DNA of 64,000 bases from assembly GCF_910592395.1 (NCBI RefSeq), contig NC_088313.1:9612501-9676500 (forward strand), read 5' to 3'. This document shows positions 14,180-26,335 of the stretch, piece after piece. Numbering within the stretch: the first letter of the stretch is position 1; every line of letters starts with the position of its first letter. A program made the position numbers and the translations under genes. The notes below the pieces were generated by a model that saw only the letters and a program-made list of their open reading frames with translations, did not search any database and had not been told where the DNA came from. The DNA is from Lineus longissimus (taxonomy: Eukaryota; Nemertea; Pilidiophora; Heteronemertea; Lineidae).

Positions 14180-14798
14180 TTGCTTTTACACGAGGACGGT
14201 TTTAGCCCTCCTCACCTCGAGCCACTTGAAGCCGGATCACCTGTAACTGGCTTTGCGCTATCTACACGAAGACGGATCAAGTCGCCGACTCAAGTTCAGT
14301 TCAGGCCACTTAAACCACTCACCCGTCGCTTGGTGGCGCATGTGACTTTTTTTTGGCGGGTTTGAAAGTTGCGTTTTGGTACGTTTTGGTACAACACTCG
14401 GCTAACTTCTGCTCCACGAGTAGCCATTGCGAGTAAATAATCAATGTATTAGACACAAAATCGAGATCAATCAAAAAAAGCTATAAACTGACACTGACAC
14501 TCCTGTTATATATATGATTCTGCCGCGTGTTTTCATGAACTGCTATATCATGATATACCGCGCTACTCGATTTTAGTACCGTGCGCAAAGTGACTCGATG
14601 CCAGATCGGCTCTACACGAGAGATTAAGCGTCTTGAAGTGGCTCCAACCCGCCTCACGTGACTCGAGTCTGCAGTGCTAACGCGCCTCGGGTCAGGTCAC
14701 TTGGAGACGGTTCTGATTTCGTTCTACACGGTAAAAATTATCCTGACCCGCCTCGAGCTGGCTCGAAGCCGGTTCCAACTGTCCTCGTGTAGAAGCAA
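14180..14798. mobile_element. GC-rich TIR element (MITE-like), ~620 bp
   Basis: The left end reads TTGCTTTTACACGAGGACGG and the right end reads, inverted, TTGCTTCTACACGAGGACAG. Variants of CTACACGAAGACGG and CTACACGAGAG recur inside, so the arms contain repeated subterminal motifs. The interior is rich in CCGCCTCGAG/GGCTCGAG-type motifs and stands out from the AT-rich surroundings. No transposase frame is present. Superfamily is unclear because no target duplication is obvious. Confidence 0.6.
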
Positions 14799-15348
14799 GG
14801 CCCACCCATTACAGTGTTGGAAGGGTACAATCCGATAAAAGTAATAAATGCGGCCTTAGGCCCCTCAAATTTAACCAATCTTTGGTATGTTTTTTTGTGT
14901 CGTCATTTCCTCCCCAGTTAAGTACGTATTTTGTTAAGCAAACCGATACCTTAAGCCACCGTGATGATGACACAAACTAATTCCAAATACATAGTTTTTA
15001 AAGTAATAGTCGGCCTTTTATTGCAGTATGTTTGTTCTCCTTTTGTTCACCAGGAAACTATTTTTCTGAACGTGTTAGATGCTTTTCCAATTTTGTTTCA
15101 GCTCTTAGATAGTCGGAAAACGCGTTATTCGTTATTTTCAGTACATGCAAGTTCTTTCGCGAAAGACCTTTCCCGCCACGTGAGTGCACGCCGAGATCCG
15201 AGTTCACGTCACCCCTCGATTAAGACGAAACGTGATTTCCATTTATCGTTGCAGTTGCAGGGAAATCAAGTCCCATCATCGTGACTTCGGAAAAGTCGAT
15301 ATCAGCACCATGACGTCAATGAGTAGATCCCAGCCCAAGTGTGACAAT

Positions 15349-15448
15349 GGGTGATATGAATAAAGACTAGCAAATGCTTTTTTCTAAAACTCCGCGTACA
15401 TTTACACTAGGCCTTTCTGTACAAAACTAATCTTTATTCATATCACCC
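15349..15448. repeat. Short perfect foldback, 22-base arms
   Basis: GGGTGATATGAATAAAGACTAG at 15349-15370 is matched, inverted, by 15427-15448 with one mismatch, enclosing a 56-base loop. The transcript could fold into a hairpin; no other sign of an RNA gene is visible. Confidence 0.7.
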
Positions 15449-16560
15449 AATATTAGGAATTGCTTACTATATCTATAATCATTATTTCTATGTTTCTCTC
15501 TGGCTCTGGTGAACCCAGACACCCAGGATCGTTAACCGTTATAAGTTTAAACACCTTTCTTCTTAATTGCTCCTTTCCATTGTTTTATAATCTCTATTAT
15601 CTGTTAAAGAGGTTGAATAGCGCCTCCAGAAGCAAGCAACAGCGCCACCCGTAGCAGAAATAAGAACTGCTTAGTGACGCCATGGTTTCCATATACGGCA
15701 TCTCATTTGCATATTTTTACAACCTTATTTACTACGAGTTATAAATATGCCAATAGCACGTGGATCATGCCGGGCGGCGCTGTCAGGTGTTTTCACTATG
15801 GGTTACATAATCGGCTACAAAGAGGCCAGTGTTCTGGTAAATGAAGTTAGTAATGATAGCGAAAGAATGTTAGTGTATGTTACGCAGTCAATAGCGATAG
15901 TAGTGAGTTGGAGAGAGGAGAAAATGGAAAATGGAGAGAATAGTAGTATGGATTTCGAGTCCCAAGAAGAAACTTTGCAAAGTTTTCATCAAACTGATAA
16001 TCATATTCCTTCCTTCTCTGTCGTCTCCAACAATTAAAAGTTGCTGCAGTCAACCTGATGCGTTTATCCGCGAGCGAATCGACGAGACGAAGCATTTTTC
16101 AAGCATCCGACTCGAATGGTACCTTACAGATCCGCAAGGGGCGCGTTACCGAAAATGTTGCAAAAATCAATAACGTGATCGTAAATATTGTCATATTTTT
16201 CAAAATGAGAGTATGTAGATGATACGCAGACGGTAAACTAATGAAAGGCCAGTATCTATTGAACCTTACAAGTGATTTGGGGGCCTTGAAACTCCTTATA
16301 TTTATCAATGAAACCTTATTCCCGCCTAAGGTTTTGACCGGGCCGTCCAAAACTCCCCATTTTTTGGCGGGCCATTCCCTTTAAGCTAGCTGTTTGACCC
16401 CTTTTTAACTTCCTGATTAGCAGCTGGTTACTAGGCCCCTGCCCTGGTCCTGTCTGGTAATCTTGTATTGCTGTGTACTGATTGGTTGTTTCTTTAATTA
16501 CCGAGTGCTGGTTGGCTCAGAGCTTGATATTTGGGCTAGGCTATTTACCCATTAGGGATG

Positions 16561-17175
16561 TAATAATAATAATAATTTATTGTAAAAAACCTCCAAATAA
16601 GGAGCAGACAACACAAATATGCAATAAAAATCATACACAGAGAACGAATAAAAAAGCGATCAAAAGGGTGAAAGTAAAAGCTTCAATAGTTTATGGCTTT
16701 TCCGGTTTAGATTGGCACATAAGGTTTTTACCGAATCGACAATTCCATTTTCCTCCCTGGTGATACGTCTAGGCCTACATGTTGGATTTACAAACAGGAC
16801 ATTGGCGGCAGAGAGGCCCGACGAACTAAACACTCGGTTACACAGGGTACCCTTAATTTTTCTCGTGCCAATGACGACGTCTCGTGCTTTACAATCGATG
16901 GAGAGAATCCTTCTTAAAAGTCCAATTTGCTTCTGTTCGATTACTTTCCGCGGGTTGTCAATATCTAATGCCCTTAATAGAGGGCTATGATGACAAAATT
17001 TCGATAAACCAAAGCATCTTTTGATCAGGGAACCCTGCAACTTTTCCAGTTTCCAAAAAATTGCCCCGACTCAGATCAATTGTGTGCATACCATAAAATA
17101 GTGACGGAGAGCACACGCTCTCCCAATGTTTCACTTTCGCACCAGTCCAGAGACCTGGATAACACATACCACAGC
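16561..17175 (-). pseudogene. 5'-truncated LINE: C-terminal end of the ORF plus 3' tail
   Basis: On the minus strand, frames 17167-16985 and 17040-16660 together read as the region after the reverse-transcriptase core of a non-LTR retrotransposon: CYPGLWTGAKVKHWES, LFYGMHTIDLSRGN, then QGSLIKRCFGLSKFCHHSPL and LLRALDI. A frameshift near 17035 separates the two parts. The low-coordinate side ends in a (TAA)n run at 16561-16575, as expected for the 3' tail of a minus-strand LINE. The RT catalytic core is absent, so this is a dead 5'-truncated insertion. It ends about 100 bases before the Harbinger element. Confidence 0.65.
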
Positions 17176-17460
17176 CACTTAAACTAAAGTAGGCATTTCT
17201 ACAAGATCGCGCGCGATGTGTGTAATTAGGTATAAATGATGATGTTAAGATGTTCTGAGGAAATCCTGGCAGATCCTGGGTCCGTATTCACAAAGCTTCC
17301 GTAAGCACTAAGGGTACCGTAAGGCATCCGTAACGATTTATGTGGTATTCACGAAGCTTCCGTAAATTTACGCATCCGCAAATCACGACCGTAAACCAGC
17401 CAATATTTGCGGGAGCGACAGAGTACCCGTAAATGCTACGGAAGCTCCGTAACAGCTGAA

Positions 17461-18865
17461 ATGGCGGCCTTGTTTGCACTCTTTGCCGAAGAAAATCGGC
17501 GAGCATTGAGGCGGCAACGCATTTTTCGCGATCGGACTCAACCCCTGGACATCTACGACGATGTAGATTTGATCGACAGGTACAGAATGCCGAGGCACGT
17601 CCTGGTTGAAGTCATTGACTTGATCCAAGACCAAGTTGAGCACCCAACACGGCGGTCACATGCAATCCCTGCAACTCAACAGATCCTCGTAGCCCTGCGA
17701 ATCTTTGCAACTGGTCAATTCCAGTTGGCAACTGGCGATGTGAGTGGGATCAGCCAACCTTCTGTTTCCCGGATTGTTACTTGAGTTGCCACGGCACTTC
17801 AAAGGATTTCTCACCGAGTCATTGCGTTTCCTCGGGACCGTGTGGCACAGAATCGTATCAAGGAAGGCTTCTATGATGAACGACACAGAATCCCGAACGT
17901 TTTAGGATGTCTTGATGGATCACTCGTCGAAATAAAATGCCCCTCCGAAGAAGAAGCTGCCTACATTATGCAGACATCACTATCACGCCATCAACGTACA
18001 GGGGCTCTGCTCACATGACAAAAGATTCACTAACATTGTAGTACAGTGGCCAGGCTCCACCTATGATGCATTCATTTGGAGCCACTCCAATCTCAACCGA
18101 CAAATGGCCAATGGTCTCGGAGATGGTTATCTTCTTGCGGACTCCGCATACCCACTTCGACCCTGGGTTTTAACACCCGTGCGGAACCCCGAGGATGAAG
18201 CTGAGCGCAGGTACAACGTCCATCACCGAAGGACGCGTCAAAGGATAGAGGGTACATTTAGCAGATGGAAAATGAGATGGCAATGCTTACACAAGGACGG
18301 TAAGGTTACATTGAATTATCAAAATGCCCTTTATTACCGTTGAATCGTCCCATGAAATAGTAATTATCACGAAGTACGCATGTAATAAACAACATATCAA
18401 AATAAGTGATAGGGCACCCAATATTTATTGAAATATTGAGGTGAATGAAAAGGGAAAGAATTTCTGAACAACATGAGCTCATTCAAAATCAAAAGACTCA
18501 ACTGCACACATAACGGCAAGCTACATTGTGTCAGTATTTCGATTTCTTTATTTTGATAAATCAGCTCTAGTTCTTAAAATGTTTTGCTGCTCCCCCCCTT
18601 AATCTCAAACAAACAAATATTTTTGAAACCCTTTCTATTTGCAGGTGGTGTCCTCAAACTCCGCGCAGAGTGTTGTTGCAGAATCATTGTTGCCACTGCA
18701 GTGCTGCACAATATTTGTGAGGAACGTGGTGTGCCAGTTCCCCCCGGCGCAGGCCCCGTCATTGGTGACAATCCTGACCTTGATGTGAACAACCCAGTCA
18801 TAGACGATGATGCTGATGGCGCAGCAACAAGAGCAAGAGTGATTAGGGAGAACTTTTGGAACTGA
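17461..18865 (+). pseudogene. Harbinger DDE nuclease (HARBI1-like), broken
   Basis: A DDE_Tnp_4-type transposase starts at ATG 17461 (MAALFALFAEENRRALRRQR). The first catalytic aspartate lies in LGCLDGSL, the second in LLADSAYPLRP and the glutamate in RQRIEGTFSRWKMRW. An intron 18300-18644 (GACG/GTAAGG...TTTGCAG) splits a glycine codon in phase 1 and continues with RAECCCRIIVATAVLHNI, ending at TGA 18863-18865. Two lesions break it: an in-frame TGA at 17782-17784 after SVSRIVT, and a frameshift near 17970 before HYHAINVQGLCSHDKRF. The catalytic residues survive, so decay is recent. In the intact family this nuclease is imported to the nucleus and directed to the TIRs by the Myb-like partner encoded on the other strand. 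Confidence 0.85.
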
Positions 18866-20525
18866 AACAATGGTGTTTGACTGGACATCACCACAAGCGT
18901 TCCCTATAGTAACATTGAACAACAATTTATTGTGTACATACCGCAGATTCACTTTTCTAATACCACTGCCAAATATGCAAAAACTGACCACTATTTATTA
19001 TTCATTTGGCCACTCCAACCAGTCGTCATGACGGCTAGAAGGCCTGTGTGACACGCCTACCACCTATTTCCCTGGTGATGAGTGTGGCTATTTTTCCAAA
19101 ATGTTAATTCATGAAGGTAATGAACTGGTCTTAGAAAAGTGAACCTACGGTATTGTGCTCCCTTTCCTAGGATATCCACTTGTGCTGACTGGTTTAACTG
19201 TGAGGCGAGCATTCATCGGGAATTTAAATTCGCCCACTTGAAGACGTACCCTGATTAATATTCATGCAGAGTGATCGAATTTGGTTTTTAAACCACGGGA
19301 GTATAACCTCGCTATTAACCTGGCTAATGTCCGCCTCTTAGTTAAACTAGCCAGCTCAGGTGGATGTCTTAGGAAAGGGAACACGATATACATCGTACAT
19401 CGCCTCTTTTTCGGCCACCACATGAATCATTGAATACTACTTTACCCTGGGAGCTCAACCTATTCATGTATGTAACAATGGGAAAGCTTACACTGGCAGT
19501 GGATTGGTCGGCCAGTACACAACAAATGACCTCCATCCATCTTTGTCGTCATGATTTCTTAGGCCTGCTCCAGCAAAAACAGTCACGTCAAGGAAATGTA
19601 CCACTTTGCACCGGGACTTTGCACTAGGCCCTAGGCCCTATAGCGATTAATTGATCTGCCTAATGTGATTCACAGAAAAACTTTGGTTAGGCAAAAGCCA
19701 CACAATTTCGGCAAATATTCCCTTGGCAAATATTGGCTTTGGGCTGTTGCATAATCAAAGTCTTTCTGTGTTTTTTTATTTAGAAAGAGAGGCCTACCGC
19801 CGGTAATTAGGGTAATTACGAGTAATTACTGGTGTGAGTGCGACTGCTTTTCCTGAAGCGGGTGCAGACATTGATAAAAAGTCCAGTGATCTGAAAGTGG
19901 CTAATATATGCCAAAAATGATTTCGAACAGTTGAAACAAACAATCTATATAGCCTATATAGGGCTAGTCTAGTGTACCAATATTGTTCGACACTTCTCTG
20001 TATAGTGCGTGATGGATTCGACTCCCTGACAAACAAAACAATATAGAAATAAACAAAAACAGATAATCATGTGCTATTAGCCTAGCATACACGTGGTCAT
20101 GGCAAACAATTACAATTCTCAACAGGCGTTATCATCTTTAAAAGTCATAGGCCTGTCTCCTACGCTTTTGAGAAGGCCTCTAAAACGATATAAGCAAGAT
20201 AAGCTGGGTGTGTGTTCATCAATTCAAATTTGCTAATTTCAAGAGGGCCTCTCAAAAGCGTTGGACCCTCCTTGTTATAAATTACTGTGTTCACTGGACC
20301 ACACGCCATTGTCAATGCGTTGCGTCAGACTGGCAAAATTCTCCCAACCGGCTTCTCGGGCCATATAGTCTTTAAGTGAAATAAATGTGCCACTAATAGA
20401 ACTCTTTAAGAAGATCCACAGCAAACAGATTTTCGTTTAAAAATGTCAACCACACATCTACTCACAAAAGACCACACTGCAATTTTGAACACTTCTGCCT
20501 ACTTTTGCTGTGATGGGTCACGTTT

Positions 20526-21015
20526 TTATATAATATCGATCCACAGAGGTAAGAGAATAAAATCTATGCCCACCTTTTGTCGTTTCGCCTTGGGCATGGG
20601 GACAGCCAGGCCGGGGTCAGCAGTGTCGAACCCTCCCACTATGCCATATGTTCTAGTTGCTCCAATAAGACCAATCACCCTTCTGTCTATATCCGTCATC
20701 TGGCTATTATCCTCTGCTCTCACATTGCCCGTTATTCCATCTTCAGCCCTTTCTTTATTCGCATTCTTCTTCGCTCGTGTTTTCATGTCATCCCACTTTT
20801 TTTTCAGCTGATCCACAGTGCGAGTTACGTCAGGGGGAGAAATCGGCTTCACTTTCTTTGCTATTGCTTTCCAGCATTCCCCCTTCCTCACGTTTGTCAC
20901 TTGATCCGTGAATTTCGAATCTATCGTTCTGAAGTCCTTTTCCACCAGCTCGAGCAGTCGTAATATTTCATTCTGGGTAAAGTTGGCCTTTCGCTCCTTC
21001 TTCTTTCTCTGCCAT
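20526..21015 (-). pseudogene. Harbinger Myb/SANT-like DNA-binding partner
   Basis: The minus frame from 20945 reads MEKDFRTIDSKFTDQVTNVR then KGECWKAIAKKVK and LKKKWDDMKTRAKK, a trihelix/MADF-like Myb domain with the spaced tryptophans. Open reading upstream in the same frame (RKKKERKANFTQNEILRLLE) supplies the first helix, but its start codon is out of frame: the ATG at 21013-21015 opens a frame one base off, so a single-base shift near the start is likely. A GT donor follows KAKRQK (about 20573), after which the apparent coding sequence becomes unlike the domain; later exons were not found. In active Harbingers this protein binds the ends and carries the nuclease into the nucleus. Confidence 0.7.
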
Positions 21016-21423
21016 TTTCACTATGTTCCCACACAAAACAACAACAATACGAAAGAAAACTGGGAAAACCCTCAATATACACTGCCAAGTACAGCGAGTC
21101 ACCCCTCACCAGTGGAGGCTGGACATACTACACACTAGTTCCACGCTTCAGTGTTATCTCAGTTGTCGGAGAGTTGCCCGTAGCGGGCGATGTATCGGCG
21201 AATCTGATTCGTCGAAAAGTTACGGATCCGTAACTCTACGGTGCCGTAGCAGCGGTCTACGGAAGGCATACGGAACCTTTTGTGAATACCGCGCAACGCA
21301 AATCGTACGGTACCGCAAGGGCTCCGCAAATCACGGCTACGGCAGCCGTACGTACGGAAGCTTTGTGAATACGGACCCAGAAATCCATCCTCCACCCTCT
21401 GTAGCTAAACACGACATTCTCGT

Positions 21424-21487
21424 GCCGTCGGATAACTAGTGTCGGATAACTAGTGTCGGATAAGTGCTGTCGGATAACTGCTGTCGC
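21424..21487. repeat. Short tandem repeat, ~15-base unit
   Basis: Four imperfect units of TGTCGGATAACTAG lie immediately outside the right end of the Harbinger element and upstream of the SAM gene. Confidence 0.8.
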
Positions 21488-21779
21488 ATATAAGGTTCCT
21501 CAGCCTCCCGCATCGCGGCGCTCTTGTGTCTTGATGATTATTGTTTTTGCTCTAAGCGACATACGATTTACCAATTGGTAACTGTAATGTAGTAGGCGCA
21601 CTTCAAATGGCCTTGCTTTTGCACGTTTATGCGACAGTAGTTATACATTCGCGTTATGTTCTTTGTAGGGGTCGCGAGTTAGATACGCGCGTTTTGCTCT
21701 GTACGCACGGGTTGCTCTACACACACACACACACGAGTCGCCAGTTATAAAGACGCGTTTTAGGACATCATTTAATGCG

Positions 21780-21965
21780 GAAATAACCGCCCATAGAACT
21801 CACCCGGGGGGGAATATTACCGGCAGCGGGTTCGCCCAGCCCGTCCGCGCCACATGAATGGGCGCGCCCCGCACCCAGCGCGGTCAAGAGTAATTGCACG
21901 TGTTCCGCGACGCGGACGATCGGAGCCACTCATAGCGCTCTGCTGCAGCTGAGCAGCACGTAAGT
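21780..21965 (+). promoter_or_regulatory. CpG-rich presumed promoter of the SAM gene
   Basis: This stretch is much richer in C, G and CpG than its surroundings (for example CGCGCCCCGCACCCAGCGCG) and ends just before the first ATG of the SAM-domain gene. A CpG-rich, TATA-less promoter is inferred from position and composition only. Confidence 0.4.
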
Positions 21966-21973
21966 AGATCAGC

Positions 21974-24900
21974 ATGGATCAACAGTTCATTTTTGACCTT
22001 GATGCAGCAGGCCCCAACATGCCGGCGACAACAAGGAGAATAGATCGAACATCATCGGTTTACGATGTTTGTTTATGGCTGCAAGAAAACCAGTTCCCGG
22101 GAGGAACTGTGGACGCGTTCAGAGGTAACATTTGGCTGCACATTTCACCATTTTAGGGATTTATTTTAGCCTATGAGAACTATCTCACACCGGGATCTTA
22201 CCCGAGATCTTAGGCCCATGCTCTGTGCACAATGAAATGTACACTGTATTGGCATCCATACACACATGATAGCCTACGGGACAACCACGAATCACGATGT
22301 AGATCTAGGCATACATTGTGCACATTTAGATTTAGGGGATTCACAGGATTTTAGTATTTTAACAAGTGGGTTGGTAGAGCCCGGGTAGAGCTCACCATGA
22401 CAGTCAGTGCAAACAGTGCAGTGTATTCAATCATGGAGGTATCGGTATTCCATGATTCAATAAAGGAAAACTGTAGGCCTGGCTAAACGCGCACGAGGGG
22501 GCCTGTCGTCTAGAAACCCTTGTTGTGTACCTCATTGGCTTAGTATGCATATCGATTGCGCATGCATTGTTATTGCTGGAGCACATTGTCTTCATTCGAT
22601 GAGGTATGCAGCAGGTTTTTTTCAAACGGCGGGCTCACATGGTTTACAGTTTTCTCATTCTGCATTGAATACACTCGGGCCTACTCCTTTAAAACACTGG
22701 CTTTTCTGGAGAAACTAACCCCTATTATGTCATGTCACGAGTGTACTTAGAATTTACTTTCCATTTCAGACAATTTAGTTGACGGGAGTGTGGTCCATTC
22801 TCTGAAAGAACATCAGATAAGAGAGCTGATCCCACAACTTGGAGTCCGTGTGAAATTCGAAGAGCTGCATCAGCAAATGTTGGGTTCACCAACACCCACT
22901 GTTAGATATGACTATGAGGTAATTATTAAGTTGGCAGAATGGTTGGCACCAATCAGATCGTCTAGAACGAGATGGCTCACCACCACCTGAGATGTCACAT
23001 AGCCTAAAGAGGGTGCTGTTCAAACAGACACGAGAGTGTTTCCAGACGGAAAAGCTTGAAACAATCTTTTTAAAGTCTGATTGTACAGGTTCAAATGGAG
23101 TATGGGATTTAGCAGTTTCTGAACCAAAAGCCTGAATTCAGGCAAAAGGCTCCCATGCCGGTTGAAAAAAAATCTTATGTCAAACATGGACGAGGCAGCC
23201 CCTGTACAGCATGTTCGTGATCATTCGGATCAAAGCTGAATGTAGAATTGTGTTTTTTTCATTTCAGACAGCGGAAACTGACTCCCAGGTTTCACTTGAT
23301 GCAACACTATCGGAGATCCTGAGCAGCTCCCAAACTGTAATTGAGGGATTTGAAAGTCCGGCATCGTTTGATATAAGCCCAATAGCATATAAGCTAGCAT
23401 TGTCACCAGCACCCAGTTCGAGTTGTTCATTTTCCATATCAACTGATTTTCCAAGGAGTGCGACGTTCGCTACCCCAACGATCAGTCGTCCAGCCGCTGC
23501 AGCAGGCTGTGCAGCCTCCAGTCCAACCGAGGTGATATATCAGCCTCTACCGCCTTCAAAGCCTTCGACTTTCCAGACATGCCAGATCCCTGGTCCTCCG
23601 GAGACACTACCAAGGCCGCTATCTTTGCCGAACTTTAGTGCTCGCCTAAAAGACAGTATAACGGCAGGAAAGCTGGGGCTGGATTCGTCGGTAAATAACC
23701 TTTTCATCGTGGAATGTGTGAACTATTTCACCAGTTTCAAATCGAATCTCGCCAAGGACTATACAGAAATAGCCGAAAAGATTGTGACAGAATACCCTGT
23801 CCTGGGTGACCCGTTTGGAAAAAATAAATGGGTAAGCTGAGTGCTCTAGAATACCACAGGAGAATATGCATGGTACTTTTTTTTGTTGGAGACGGCAGAA
23901 ACTAAATCAAAGCCACAGCTGTACAACCCGGTCAATTTTTCCTTCGAAAAGGGTATTATAACTGGTTTGACTACCCCAAAATTTGCAAAATTCCAAGGTG
24001 TAAGTGAAAACCTGTCTGCCACTTGCACTTTCATGACTTCATAACAACAAGAGTAATTGCAGTGGCCTTACTAATGTGGAAGCAGTGATACTGATACCAC
24101 CTTGAAAATTGGAATAATATGATACCAAAAATACATAAGGCGAGCTAATAACATGAGACTCCAGTGATGATTGCATCGAAGATTTGTTGTCTTATAGTTT
24201 CTAATGTAATCTAATAATTTAAAATTTCACCTTCAGGATTCCATCCGAGAAAAATTCATCAATGCTGTTCTCTATAGGCGAAAGACGCCTAGGGCGAAAC
24301 GTGACCAAATGGAGAAGCCTGGGAAAAGGAGGCAGAAAGTTCTTCCCGACCACAGTTATGGAGGTGAGCTTTTTTGTCACATTCAGTGGCATTAGTTCCC
24401 CTGCAACCAACTTGCTGCAGAAATTAATTTCCTTATTGGGGAGCTTGGGGAGAAAGTAAAGCATGGCTTTTTGAAGTATAACAGGTGGGTGGGAGTTTGG
24501 AACCATTCATTTCTTGGGTGCTCGTTGTTCTTCTTTCCAAATATCTCTTTAAAACCAATCAATGACTTTTACCCAAGTGAGCATTGCTGTGCCAGGATCT
24601 AACTTAAAGATCACCTTCAGACCTGAGTGTCGAATCTGGCCATAGAGTAAGCGTTTGATTTTAGCACTTGTCCGCTTTGCCGGGACAACATAGATTTTTA
24701 GACTGTCAAGTCAAATCTGTGTTCAAGTTGTCCAATGGACAAGTGCTGATTTTCCATTTTGTATTAAGTTTTTAGCATGTACCGTGCTATTGCATATAGG
24801 GAGGGGTTAAAAACCTTCCAGAATCTTGCAATGTCACCTAATATTTGAATCGCCCCAAGTCTAAATTTCAAAATGTTCCTTGCTGGAGATGTCCAACCTT

Positions 24901-25294
24901 CCTTCCCCAGATCCCCACCAGTACAGTAGGCTAGCCTACATGCGTGCAACACACATGACTGACTGCATAAACCCCTGCTAATACTGTAAGGTACTGCTCC
25001 ACTTTCCAGGTGGCAGCACAGTCTTGCGTAAGCTATTCATTGTATTTGCTGACTTGTGCGGTCATCTATAGAACAGTGATATCTTCTAGTAATCTACCGA
25101 TGTGCCCCCAACACCCAACTTCTACCACGTTCTATGTGCCTCATATTAACCTATGTTTCTTCTTTCCAGAAAATGTCAAGTTACCTAAGACCGAACTACA
25201 GAAACTGTCCCCTAAGAAGTCGACGGTGAAGGCTTTGCTGGAGGCAACATACACCAGCCGGAGGGATTGGATTACCTCTACACCCTCACCGTGA
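21974..25294 (+). CDS. SAM-domain protein, SAMD3-like, five exons
   Basis: Exons 21974-22124, 22770-22918, 23268-23831, 24237-24363 and 25170-25294 join with GT-AG introns in phases 1, 0, 0, 1 and give 371 aa ending in TGA. Residues about 27-90 are a sterile alpha motif: VYDVCLWLQENQF, then DNLVDGSVVHSLKEHQIREL and IPQLGV; an intron falls inside the domain. The middle is serine/proline-rich and probably disordered. Residues about 255-310 (YTEIAEKIVTEYPVLGDPFG, then NKWDSIREKF and LYRRK) match the YP-x-L-x-DP-x-G/W region that follows the SAM domain in SAMD3-like animal proteins. The C-terminus ends ALLEATYTSRRDWI. SAM domains mediate protein association; the molecular role is not known. All splice phases match and no lesions were seen, so it looks functional. 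An AATAAA lies at 25648-25653. Confidence 0.8.
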
Positions 25295-25572
25295 TTTTCA
25301 CAGCTGTCACTGTGATTTTGATTACTATAACCATAAAGGTGCATCTTTGTGCCATGTTTATTGTGAGAAATGATGATGATAATCAATGGGAGAGGTTTTG
25401 ATAGAAAATGTCTTTTATATAATAATTTGCCATGATTTTCACAGCTGTTACTGTGATTTTGATTGCTATGACCATAAAGGTGCATCTTTGCGCCGTGTTG
25501 CATTTGATAAATGATAACAGTGATAATGATAATGAATGGAAGTTTTGATAAAACTGTGATTTTATTACTATT
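25288..25572. repeat. ~141-base tandem duplication at the SAM gene 3' end
   Basis: GTGATTTTCACAGCTGTCAC...GCATCTTTGTGCC recurs at about 25432 with modest divergence. The first unit overlaps the stop codon, so the duplication covers the 3' untranslated region. Confidence 0.75.
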
Positions 25573-25647
25573 TTGCATTAATAACGATGATGATGATGAT
25601 AATTACATTGAATGTTTCAAGTTTTGTTAAAGCATTTTTTTTGAGAA

Positions 25648-25653
25648 AATAAA
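25648..25653 (+). promoter_or_regulatory. Polyadenylation signal of the SAM gene
   Basis: AATAAA about 350 bases downstream of the SAM gene's stop codon; the nearest good signal. Confidence 0.45.
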
Positions 25654-25704
25654 CGTTATTTTAGACATAGTGTTATTGCTATGGTTCTGTTGCTTTTTAG
25701 ATGG

Positions 25705-26030
25705 GAGGGGGAAATTCGACAGCCCATCATGAACTGGCATTGCATGCCCATGTGGGACGGGCACACCGTTAATGGGCAAGGCCAGCCCATGATGGGCTGT
25801 TGGATTACCCACTAACTCGGTAAAATTGTGAGGACAAGGAAATTACCCAATATTGCCTTGGAGTGAATTTTACCCATGAGATGGGTAATTCGGAAACCTG
25901 CACTAGGCTGGCCCTGCCCATCCGGAATGAGCTAGGATTACTGTTACAAGTACGTCAAATTACCCATTATCTTGGTAATTGTGAGGACAAGGGAATTACC
26001 CACATTTTTGGGTGGATTTCGCCCATTTAG
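25705..26030. repeat. Imperfect repeats around GCCCAT/ATGGGC and AATTACCC
   Basis: Several copies of AGCCCATGATGGGCTG-like palindromes and of AATTGTGAGGACAAGGAAATTACCCA (two near-identical copies about 140 bases apart) make this a low-complexity cluster of short inverted motifs. Confidence 0.55.
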
Positions 26031-26335
26031 TTTTTTGTGTGTAGTTGACTTCACCCTTGGCCTTAGTATGGTAAAGATTCATTCATATCAACTCTTGTTG
26101 ATACTTTGTTGTGCACATAATTTTGTAATGTTTCAGTGTCGGTTGTAGATAAGAAGTTAGAGTGACGTGGGTAATAAATAATGTAAATAGATGTCTTATA
26201 TGGTTTTGTCTTTGGGTTCGAGTTCAGAGTTGCGACGTTTACGGTGACAAAATATATAAGCCATTTTTACCGCTACACAAGGAAACGCCTGACTAGAGCA
26301 TCGTTCAACGTGGAAAGGATCGGTGCGTGGAAAGC

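Larger units (their letters stand above)
17276..21380. mobile_element. PIF/Harbinger DNA transposon, ~4.1 kb, near full length
   Basis: Terminal inverted repeats are visible: the left end starts CTGGGTCCGTATTCACAAAG and continues CTTCCGTA, and the right end (to 21380) is its inverse. The terminal motif recurs just inside both ends (GTATTCACGAAGCTTCCGTA near 17344; TTTTGTGAATAC near 21278). Many CCGTAA/TTACGG hexamers lie in the first and last 180 bases and are probable transposase-binding sites. It contains the two genes expected of the family on opposite strands: the nuclease on plus and a Myb/SANT-like protein on minus. No clear 3-bp target duplication is seen (flanks ATC and AAA). Confidence 0.85.

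Noticed and set aside
23230-23454. 74-codon minus frame
   Set aside because: Antisense to exon 3 of the SAM gene, which has phase-matched splice sites.
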